Assembly (NCBI GenBank): GCA_003153915.1
Contig: PMBX01000091.1
Coordinates: forward strand, 1-12,721
Length of the DNA: 12,721 nucleotides
Origin: Phycisphaerales bacterium
Lineage (GTDB): Bacteria; Planctomycetota; Phycisphaerae; SM23-33
Direction: 5' to 3'
In this document: piece after piece, positions 7,191 to 12,721 of the stretch
How the letters are laid out: each line of letters begins with the position of its first letter
Numbering within the stretch: the stretch's first letter is position 1
The notes under the pieces: generated by a model
What the model was told of the DNA's origin: nothing
What the model saw: the letters and a program-made list of their open reading frames with translations, nothing else
Databases searched by the model: none
Position numbers and translations under genes: made by a program

Positions 7191-7218
7191 ATTATTTCGT
7201 AACTAACGATAGCGTCAA
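7191..7218 (-). promoter_or_regulatory. Putative sigma70-type promoter for hpf-ptsN-ptsH-ptsI-DUF2344-rne
   Basis: On the minus strand there is a -35 TTGACG (plus-strand bases 7213-7218), a 16-bp spacer, and a -10 AATAAT (7191-7196). Each hexamer matches the consensus at five of six positions. The region is locally AT-rich, and the predicted start near 7184 leaves a leader of roughly 170 nt before the hpf GTG. This is the best promoter I see in the window. No experimental start is known. Confidence 0.6.
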
Positions 7219-7304
7219 GTATTGTGTGTAAGTTTGATTTTATGCCGCCTGGCGAATTGACCGAAGCCGGCTCGCCCACGTCGAAATCCACCACCATGCC
7301 ACGC

Positions 7305-8078
7305 TCACGAGGACGCCATTCCAGTCAGGCGTGCCGCGGGGGCATCGAGGATGACGTAGAGCATGCCGTTTGTGGGCGCGATCCGCCCTGCCGGGAGAGA
7401 CTGGCGGGTTTCCGGGTTGTCCGCCAACATGCCCAGGACCGCCGCGGCCTTGTCATCGCCGGTGACCAGCAGCAGGATGTTCCGAGCGGCGTTGATCAAC
7501 GGGAAGGTAAACGTCAGCCGGTGGCGGCCCAGTACGGGCACGAAATGGGCGGTCACTAACTTGCCCGTCTCATTCAGCGCGTCGCTTCCGGGGAAAAGGC
7601 TGGCGGTATGCCCCTCGCCTCCCATGCCCAGCATTATCAGATCGAAGCTGGGAAATCCCTCCCCACAGGCCGGCAGGAGTTTGCGAATGGTCTGCTCATA
7701 TTCCATCGCGGCGGTGGGAAGGTCCTCGGCGTCGCCGCGCATGGGGTGGACCTTCGTCGGCTCGACGGGGACATGATCCAACAGGATCCGCTGCACCATA
7801 TAGTAGTTGCTCTCGACGTTGTCCTGGGGCACGTCCCGCTCGTCACCAAAGAAGACCTCGACGCTTCGCCAGGGTACTTCCTCGCTGATCCCCCCAGCCG
7901 CCAGTTTCTGATAAAGCGCGTGAGGGGTCGTCCCCCCAGCCAGGGCCACACGACAGACTCCATTGCGCCCGACGGTCTCACAGACGATGGTCTTGAATAG
8001 CGTGGCCGCCGTGTCGGTAGCCTTCTCGGCGGTACGGTCGATGAGGACTTTCCTGTAGGCAAGGTCCGAAATACTCAT
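7305..8078 (-). CDS. pgl: 6-phosphogluconolactonase
   Basis: The enzyme hydrolyses 6-phosphoglucono-1,5-lactone to 6-phosphogluconate, the second step of the oxidative pentose phosphate pathway. The 257-aa protein shows the DevB/Pgl motifs in order: AGGTTP (residues 47-52) for phosphate binding, VFFGDER (75-81), GMGGEGHTASLFP (151-163), and TFPLINAARNILLLVTGDDKA (190-210). Length is normal for the family. The ATG at 8078 has GGAG about 9 nt upstream. It follows zwf by 19 bp on the same strand, so the two are very probably co-transcribed and supply NADPH and pentoses together. The GMGGEGHTAS motif separates it from glucosamine-6-phosphate deaminase, the nearest related family. Confidence 0.94.
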   Translation of the reverse strand: MSISDLAYRKVLIDRTAEKATDTAATLFKTIVCETVGRNGVCRVALAGGTTPHALYQKLAAGGISEEVPWRSVEVFFGDERDVPQDNVESNYYMVQRILLDHVPVEPTKVHPMRGDAEDLPTAAMEYEQTIRKLLPACGEGFPSFDLIMLGMGGEGHTASLFPGSDALNETGKLVTAHFVPVLGRHRLTFTFPLINAARNILLLVTGDDKAAAVLGMLADNPETRQSLPAGRIAPTNGMLYVILDAPAARLTGMASS

Positions 8079-8097
8079 GGCAATTGCTCCGCGGCAG

Positions 8098-9627
8098 TTA
8101 CAGCGGATGCCAGTGCTTGTACGGATCGCCCAAAAGCCGATCTGCTTGCTCCGGCCCGGACGATCCGGCAGGGTACAGTATCAATTTCGGCAATCCAGCG
8201 GCAATCCATGAAGTCCGTATGCCGTCGATGAGGTTCCAGGAGGCCTCCACCTCGTCGTTGCGCAGGAACAGGGTGGCCTCTCCGGACATTGCGTCGGCAA
8301 GCAAATGTTCGTAGGCCTCTGGCGAGGCGGCCTCAAAAGCCTCGCCATAACGGAAATTCAGGTTCATAGGCCGCAGGATGCTCGATGGGCCAGGAACCTT
8401 TCCGTCGATAATCAGGCCAATCCCCTCGTCGGGATAGATGCGGATCACCAGGCAATTCGGCCCGCGGACGTCGCAGGCTTCCCGGAACATCCCGGCTGCC
8501 TCGCGCTTGAAAACGACGACGATCCGGCTGGACTTGGCCGCCAGGGCCTTGCCCGTGCGCAGATGAAACGGTACGCCTGCCCATCGACGGTTTCTCACAA
8601 ACAGTGAAAGGGCGACGTAGGTTTCCACTTCGGAATCGCCACTCACGCCCAATTCCTGCCTGTAACCTGGAAACTCCCCCGATGGGGCATATTGTCCGCG
8701 AACGGTCCGCCGCGCGACTTGCCGCGCAGTCGGCGGGGCAATAGCCCTAAGAAACTCGACCTTGCGGTCGTGAATATCCCCGGCGGACAGGCGGGCGGGG
8801 GCTTCCATGGCCAGCAGGGCCATCAGTTGCAGCAAGTGGCTTTGAACCATGTCGCGAAGCGCCCCCGCCTGCTCATAATAGGCCCCGCGCCGGCCCTCCA
8901 TGCCCACGGTCTCAGCGGCGGTGATCTGGACATGGTCAACGTATCGGCGGTTCAGCAGCGGCTCGATTACCGTGTTGGCGAACCGAAGCACCAGGAGGTT
9001 CCCGACGCTCTCCTTGCCCAGGTAATGGTCGATCCGAAACACCTGGTTCTCCCGGAACGCCCGCCGCAGACATCGGTTGAGCTGCCGGGCGGACGGCAAG
9101 TCCCATCCGAAAGGCTTCTCCACCACGACCCTGACGAACCCACCGGGGCGCTGCGGCTTATGGAGACCGCCCTGTCGGAGGTTGCAGACTACCTTCTGGA
9201 GGATATCTGGTCCCACGGCCAGGTAGAGCAACCGCCGCCCGCCGGTTTTGTAGCGGGCATCCAGTTCCCCCAGCCGCTGGGCCAGCGCCAGATAGTCGCC
9301 CTCGTTGTCGGCCTGGAGGGCCTGATAGTGCCACCGGGGGGAAAATCTTCGCCAAAGCTCTTGGTCGATGGGTTGGCTGTGGGAATGGTTCGTGATAGCG
9401 CGGAGCATCTCGGCTCGAAACTGGACATCGTCCAGCGGACGTCGGGCCACGCCAAGCACGATGGTGGGTTCGCCCAGTTGGCCGGACCGCGCCAGGTTGT
9501 ATATCGCCGGAGCGATCTTGCGGGCCGCCAGGTCCCCCGTGACACCGAAGATGACCAGAATGCACGGAGGGGCCTGCTGGCCCCACAGGAATGCCTGTTC
9601 GATCTGGTTTCTATCGCGCCGTGGCAT
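8098..9627 (-). CDS. zwf: Glucose-6-phosphate 1-dehydrogenase
   Basis: The enzyme oxidises glucose 6-phosphate to 6-phosphogluconolactone with NADP (or NAD), the entry to the oxidative pentose phosphate pathway. It has 509 aa, the normal length. The dinucleotide-binding fingerprint is FGVTGDLA (27-34), followed by EKPFG (170-174), the substrate signature RIDHYLGKE (198-206), and GALRDMVQSHLLQ (255-267), whose His264 fits the catalytic histidine position. The large C-terminal domain with LRTGKAL and GEATLFLRNDEVE is intact. The ATG at 9627 has AAGGCGG upstream. The gene sits 44 bp after the UPF0210 gene and 19 bp before pgl, all on one strand. Confidence 0.97.
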   Translation of the reverse strand: MPRRDRNQIEQAFLWGQQAPPCILVIFGVTGDLAARKIAPAIYNLARSGQLGEPTIVLGVARRPLDDVQFRAEMLRAITNHSHSQPIDQELWRRFSPRWHYQALQADNEGDYLALAQRLGELDARYKTGGRRLLYLAVGPDILQKVVCNLRQGGLHKPQRPGGFVRVVVEKPFGWDLPSARQLNRCLRRAFRENQVFRIDHYLGKESVGNLLVLRFANTVIEPLLNRRYVDHVQITAAETVGMEGRRGAYYEQAGALRDMVQSHLLQLMALLAMEAPARLSAGDIHDRKVEFLRAIAPPTARQVARRTVRGQYAPSGEFPGYRQELGVSGDSEVETYVALSLFVRNRRWAGVPFHLRTGKALAAKSSRIVVVFKREAAGMFREACDVRGPNCLVIRIYPDEGIGLIIDGKVPGPSSILRPMNLNFRYGEAFEAASPEAYEHLLADAMSGEATLFLRNDEVEASWNLIDGIRTSWIAAGLPKLILYPAGSSGPEQADRLLGDPYKHWHPL

Positions 9628-9671
9628 GGTTTGCCCGCCTTACCGGCTCGAGCGACCCTTGGCTTTTCGCC

Positions 9672-11045
9672 TCAATTACCCAACGACTGAATGGGTGCTG
9701 GAATTCGTCCGCCAAAACGGACAAAGGCGTCGCTAGCGCCCATGCCTCGCACCTCGATGACGGTGGCGGAACCAAACAGCCCGCCGAATTCTACCTTGTC
9801 TCCCGGTTTGGCGCCGGGAATGGGGATTAGCCGGCAGGCGGTGGTCTTATCATTGACCACGCCGATGGCCATTTCATCGGCGATAATGGCGGCGATGGTC
9901 TCGGCGGGCGTGTCGCCGGGTATGGCGATCATGTCCAGTCCCACCGAGCAGACAGCCGTCATGGCCTCCAGCTTCTCCAGCACCAACTCTCCCCGCGCCA
10001 CCGCCTGGGTCAGGGCTGAATCCTCGCTGACGGGGATGAACGCCCCGCTCAGCCCGCCGACGGAACTGGAGGCGAAGGCCCCACCCTTCTTGACCGCGTC
10101 GGTGAGCATGGCGATGGCAGCGGTGGAACCCGGCGCACCGATACGTGCGATCCCCAGGGTCTGGAGGATCTCCCCGACGCTGTCACCGACGGCGGGGGTG
10201 GGCGCCAGGGAAAGGTCCACGATACCGAAAGCCACGCCAAGTTCCGCGGCGACCTCGCGTCCAATCAGTTCGCCGACGCGCGTCACGCGGAAGCTGGTGA
10301 TCTTGATCTCCTCGGCCAGTTCGCCCAGGGTGAGTTTTCTGCCCAGTTGAATGCGTCGCTTAAGGGCGCTACTGACCACACCCGGGCCTGAGACGCCGAT
10401 GTTGATGGCGGCCTCCGGTTCTCCGCCTCCAACGTATGCCCCGGCCATGAAGGGATTGTCCTCGGGAATGTTGGCAAAGACCACCAGCTTGGCGCAGCCG
10501 AAACCGTGGTTGGCGGCGGTGGCGGCGGCGATCCGGAGGATGACCCGCCCCATCCGCCCCACGGCGTCCATGTTGATGCCCGCCTTGCGCGATGCGACGT
10601 TTACGGAGGCGCAGACCCTCGTCGTGGCCGACAGCACCTCCGGCAGCGATTCCATGACCACCTCAGCGACGGGGGTGATACCCTTGTGTACCAAGGCGGT
10701 GAAGCCTCCGATGAAGTCTACGTTACAGTCGGCGGCGGCCTGGTCGAGGGTCCGGGCGACTTCCACCGCCGCGGCCCGCCCGTGCCCGGCCAACAGGTGC
10801 GCTACAGGCGAGATCGCCAGGCGCTTATTGGTCACCGGGATGCCGTATTTGCGCCCGATGCGGCCGCAAACCTCCGCCAGCCCTCCGGCGCGGCGGAGGA
10901 GCTTCTCGCGAAGCTTACGACACAGGCCTTCCATACTGGAGGCGGCGCAGTCATCCACGTTGACCCCTAGCGTCACGGTCCGCACGTCGAGGTGCTCGGC
11001 ATGAAGCATCTGGATGGTCGAGAGAATTTCGTCGGAACCTAACAT
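9672..11045 (-). CDS. UPF0210 / DUF711 (PFL family) protein, function unknown
   Basis: The 457-aa length and sequence match the UPF0210 family, named 'PFL family protein' in many genomes. The diagnostic stretch is TTRVCASVNVASRKAGINMD (residues 141-160), and near the C terminus there is GVVNDKTTACRLIPIPG. It has no signal peptide and is probably cytosolic. No catalytic role has been established for the family to my knowledge. Its known habit of sitting directly behind an ACT-domain gene (UPF0237 in Firmicutes) holds here: the ATG at 11045 overlaps the ACT gene by 7 nt, suggesting translational coupling, and no strong ribosome binding site of its own is visible. It is unusual that zwf and pgl follow closely downstream. 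Family assignment is firm; function is not known. Confidence 0.93.
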   Translation of the reverse strand: MLGSDEILSTIQMLHAEHLDVRTVTLGVNVDDCAASSMEGLCRKLREKLLRRAGGLAEVCGRIGRKYGIPVTNKRLAISPVAHLLAGHGRAAAVEVARTLDQAAADCNVDFIGGFTALVHKGITPVAEVVMESLPEVLSATTRVCASVNVASRKAGINMDAVGRMGRVILRIAAATAANHGFGCAKLVVFANIPEDNPFMAGAYVGGGEPEAAINIGVSGPGVVSSALKRRIQLGRKLTLGELAEEIKITSFRVTRVGELIGREVAAELGVAFGIVDLSLAPTPAVGDSVGEILQTLGIARIGAPGSTAAIAMLTDAVKKGGAFASSSVGGLSGAFIPVSEDSALTQAVARGELVLEKLEAMTAVCSVGLDMIAIPGDTPAETIAAIIADEMAIGVVNDKTTACRLIPIPGAKPGDKVEFGGLFGSATVIEVRGMGASDAFVRFGGRIPAPIQSLGN

Positions 11046-11605
11046 GGTTTCAGCCGCAACTGGTTGGTGGCCACGAAGATGTCCTCGTGCTGGATTCGCA
11101 CGGTGAAGCCTTCGGCTCTTCCGATCTCCTCCAGGTCCGCCTGGAGCATGGCGATATCCCAGCGGGCGGGAATCTCCACCTGGCTGATCAGCACGAAATC
11201 CTCGCCCTTGCGTTCGCCGAAAAGGTCCACGATGTTGATGTCTTTACCGGCTAGATAACCCGTGAATCCCAGCAGGATTCCGGGCTTGTCCTTCCCGAAG
11301 GCGGTGATGACGAACCGCTCGGTTTGGCCTCCCCCGTCACCGGTGGGCGGGACGAATTGCCGCGCCATGACCTGATAGTCACCTCCACCCGCCACCTTGA
11401 CTTTCTCGGCCAGGGCTTGTGAGTCGATGGGGCGAGGGAAACTGACCAGCATGATCAGCGTGAAGAAACCTTCCAGGACGGTCTCGCTGCAAGCGTCTAT
11501 ATTGCCGTCAAGCTGTTCCACCGCCCTGCCGACGGAGGCGACGATGCCGGGATGGTCATCACTGAGGACATTGAGCACGTGAGCATGAGGAAACAGCGTC
11601 GTCAT
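11039..11605 (-). CDS. Two-ACT-domain protein (GcvR-like / UPF0237-related), UPF0210 partner
   Basis: ACT domains bind small ligands, usually amino acids, and regulate partner proteins. The 188-aa protein has two: about residues 8-80, with DHPGIVASVGRAVEQLDGNI, and about 97-178, with KDKPGILLGFTGYLAGKDINI. A Gly-rich linker near 87-94 joins them. The layout resembles the GcvR type, whereas the usual UPF0210 companion has a single ACT domain of about 90 aa. The ATG at 11605 has AAGGA 6 nt upstream. It overlaps the UPF0210 gene by 7 nt and heads a run that includes zwf and pgl. It probably senses a metabolite for the UPF0210 protein (inference). The ligand is not predictable from sequence. Confidence 0.85.
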   Translation of the reverse strand: MTTLFPHAHVLNVLSDDHPGIVASVGRAVEQLDGNIDACSETVLEGFFTLIMLVSFPRPIDSQALAEKVKVAGGGDYQVMARQFVPPTGDGGGQTERFVITAFGKDKPGILLGFTGYLAGKDINIVDLFGERKGEDFVLISQVEIPARWDIAMLQADLEEIGRAEGFTVRIQHEDIFVATNQLRLKPC

Positions 11606-11633
11606 GGCCGGTCCTTCAGGGTGTTCCGCAACG

Positions 11634-11662
11634 ATAATACACTCAACCGGGGGCGCTGGCCA
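11634..11662 (-). promoter_or_regulatory. Putative promoter of the ACT-UPF0210-zwf-pgl run
   Basis: On the minus strand a -10 TATTAT (plus 11634-11639, five of six consensus positions) lies 17 bp from TGGCCA (11657-11662, four of six). The predicted start is about 20 nt before the ATG at 11605, leaving room for its AAGGA site. The -35 is weak and partly falls in a CTGGCCAG palindrome. Confidence 0.4.
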
Positions 11663-11742
11663 GTGCTAGTTCGCCGGGCAGTGGCGGCCGAAATACCATT
11701 GGTGTCGGGAATTGCGTTTCCAGATTGACCGTGTCGATAGTA

Positions 11743-11748
11743 TAGAAT
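11743..11748 (+). promoter_or_regulatory. Putative -10 element of a leaderless acetyltransferase mRNA
   Basis: TAGAAT (11743-11748) fits a TANNNT -10 box and ends 9 nt before the ATG at 11758, so the transcript could begin at or just before the start codon. Between the box and the ATG there is only ATCCCCCAC-type sequence with no purine-rich ribosome binding site. No well-spaced -35 is seen; TTGACC at 11725 is only 12 bp away. Confidence 0.45.
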
Positions 11749-11757
11749 ATCCCCCAC

Positions 11758-12270
11758 ATGACCATTCGTCCCGCACATGTACAGGATGCCGCCGCAATCT
11801 GCGAGCTGATCAACTACCACGCCCAGCGCGGACGGATGCTCCATCGGAGCCTGGAGAGCGTCTACGACGCGCTGCGGGACTTCCTTGTGGCCCAGGACAC
11901 CGACGGGACGATCGTCGGCTGCGTGGCCGTGACGGTATATTGGTCCGACCTGGCGGAAGTGAAGTCGCTGGCCGTGGCGCAGGATCGCCAGGGGAAAGGA
12001 ATAGGTTCTAAGCTGGTTGCCGCAGCCGTCGGCGATGCAGAACGGCTGGGCGTGCGCCGCCTCTTCGCCCTGACCTACGAGAAGGGTTTTTTCCTGCGGA
12101 ACGGATTTGAGCTGATCGACCGCCAGATGCTCCCTGAGAAGGTCTGGCGAGAGTGCATCTCCTGCCCCAAGTCCGATGCCTGTGATGAAATAGCGGTGAT
12201 GTGTCGCCTGGAAATTTCCAACGGCCCGACCACCGGAGCCAAGCCGTCACAGCAGGACGCCCGTCCATGA
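11758..12270 (+). CDS. GNAT N-acetyltransferase, short ArgA / N-acetylglutamate synthase-like
   Basis: The 170-aa cytosolic protein is a single GNAT domain beginning MTIRPAHVQDAAAICELIN. The acetyl-CoA pyrophosphate loop is QDRQGKGIGSKLV (Q78, G79, G81, G83), preceded by LAEVKSLAV. The C-terminal part reads YEKGFFLRNGFELIDRQMLP, then VWRECISCPKSDACDE with Cys133, Cys136 and Cys142. This combination is typical of the short, kinase-free ArgA-like acetyltransferases (COG1246) that make N-acetylglutamate for arginine synthesis in some bacteria; the substrate here is inferred. The ATG at 11758 is the only sensible start: an in-frame TAG lies 15 nt upstream and the GNAT fold starts at once. No Shine-Dalgarno sequence is visible. 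Its stop overlaps the next gene's start by 4 nt (ATGA). Confidence 0.85.
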   Translation: MTIRPAHVQDAAAICELINYHAQRGRMLHRSLESVYDALRDFLVAQDTDGTIVGCVAVTVYWSDLAEVKSLAVAQDRQGKGIGSKLVAAAVGDAERLGVRRLFALTYEKGFFLRNGFELIDRQMLPEKVWRECISCPKSDACDEIAVMCRLEISNGPTTGAKPSQQDARP

Positions 12271-12721
12271 ACACACCGAGTAACATCCCGCCGATTATCC
12301 GCATGGAGGGGGTGCACAAGGCATTCGGCCGCCAAGTCGTGCTGGACGGAGTGGACCTGGCCATCCAGCCGGGCAAGACCACGGTGATTATCGGTCCCTC
12401 CGGCTGTGGAAAGAGCGTGCTGCTGAAGCACATCGTCGGGCTGATCAAGCCCGACCGTGGAAAGGTTTTCTTCGGAAACTGGGAAGTCTCGGCAATGAGC
12501 GACCGCCAACTGGTCCCGGTCCGCCGCCAGATGGGATTTCTTTTCCAGGGCGGCGCGCTGTTCGACTCCATGACGGTAGAGGAAAACCTCCGTTTCCCGT
12601 TGATCGAAAGCGGGCTGGGCAACGAGGCGGACCAGCATGAACGGTGTCGCACGATCCTGCGGCTGGTTGGGCTGGACGGCTCGCAGAACAAGTATCCCGA
12701 GGAGCTTTCCGGCGGGCAGAA
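12267..12721 (+). CDS. MlaF/Ttg2A-type ABC transporter ATP-binding protein, 5' part (runs off the window end)
   Basis: The frame opens at the ATG at 12267 and stays open to the window end (151 complete codons). It contains Walker A GPSGCGKS (residues 43-50), a Q-loop in GFLFQGGALFDSMTV (Gln94), and the ABC signature LSGGQ (147-151) at the very edge; Walker B lies beyond. The Q-loop environment FQGGALFDSMTVEENL is characteristic of ATPases of MCE/Mla phospholipid-trafficking transporters (MlaF, Ttg2A). Downstream genes would then be expected to encode a permease (MlaE) and an MCE protein. These systems move lipids between the inner and outer membranes, which suggests a two-membrane cell. The start overlaps the acetyltransferase stop (ATGA), so translation is coupled. 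Confidence 0.9.
   Translation, partial: MNTPSNIPPIIRMEGVHKAFGRQVVLDGVDLAIQPGKTTVIIGPSGCGKSVLLKHIVGLIKPDRGKVFFGNWEVSAMSDRQLVPVRRQMGFLFQGGALFDSMTVEENLRFPLIESGLGNEADQHERCRTILRLVGLDGSQNKYPEELSGGQ

Larger units (their letters stand above)
7016..7304. other. Intergenic region, promoter and leader of the hpf-pts-rne run
   Basis: About 290 bp between the pgl stop and the hpf GTG carry no convincing gene. The central part (about 7141-7245) is clearly more AT-rich than its surroundings. It holds a sigma70-like promoter facing hpf (7191-7218), CTAG-based 12-bp repeats (7149-7184), and a leader of about 170 nt before hpf. I see no clear intrinsic terminator after pgl: only short GC hairpins without a strong T run. 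Transcription from the zwf-pgl run may therefore read through. Confidence 0.7.

Noticed and set aside
7224..7559. Plus-strand frame of 111 codons starting in the pgl-hpf gap
   Set aside because: Most of it is antisense to conserved parts of pgl, it lacks a ribosome binding site, and the sequence is Arg/Gly-rich noise.
8692..9690. Open frame of 332 codons on the plus strand opposite zwf
   Set aside because: The minus strand encodes full-length glucose-6-phosphate dehydrogenase; the plus frame has no known motif.
11602..11844. Small 80-codon minus-strand frame in the divergent region
   Set aside because: It overlaps the ACT start and the acetyltransferase N terminus, has no ribosome binding site and no recognisable content; the region is better explained as two promoters.
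12008..12691. Open frames on the minus strand opposite the acetyltransferase and ABC ATPase
   Set aside because: The plus strand has Walker A, Q-loop and LSGGQ in one uninterrupted frame; the minus frames resemble the familiar antisense artefact of ABC ATPase genes.

Overview
The window is GC-rich (roughly 60 % by eye), densely coded bacterial chromosome. No mobile element, rRNA, tRNA or CRISPR array was seen. Gene content suggests a Gram-negative-type bacterium, most likely a planctomycete such as a Phycisphaerae-like lineage. The clues are a membrane-anchored TPR protein with a TMTC-like N-terminal remnant, an RNase E with a long Pro/Arg-rich tail, a regulatory PTS without permease genes, and an MlaF-type MCE transporter ATPase. 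This placement is inference from gene style, not from a phylogenetic marker.

Layout. (1) 1-924 (+) is the 3' end of a membrane TPR protein, convergent with everything that follows. (2) 1018-7015 (-) is a six-gene run transcribed right to left: hpf (GTG start), ptsN, ptsH (TTG start), ptsI, a radical-SAM-associated DUF2344 protein and an RNase E/G. A good sigma70-type promoter lies upstream at 7191-7218, followed by 12-bp-phased CTAG repeats at 7149-7184 that fall on the predicted transcription start. (3) 7305-11605 (-) is a second run: a two-ACT-domain protein, a UPF0210/DUF711 protein, zwf and pgl. (4) 11758-12721 (+) diverges from it: an ArgA-like GNAT acetyltransferase that looks leaderless, overlapping by 4 nt an MlaF-type ABC ATPase that runs off the window end.

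How the genes may work together. EI (ptsI) would take phosphate from PEP and pass it through HPr (ptsH) to an EIIA of the PtsN type. There is no EIIB or EIIC here, so the relay looks regulatory rather than a sugar importer. It shares a transcription unit with a ribosome hibernation factor and with RNase E, which suggests coordinated control of translation capacity and mRNA turnover by carbon/nitrogen status (inference). The upstream run gives the first two steps of the oxidative pentose phosphate pathway (Zwf, Pgl) beside a putative ligand-sensing ACT protein and its UPF0210 partner of unknown function.

I see no wholly new system. The points most worth a second look are the promoter/operator-like repeats, the same-frame ptsN-stop-ptsH junction with a hairpin, the leaderless acetyltransferase, and the ACT-DUF711-zwf-pgl arrangement.
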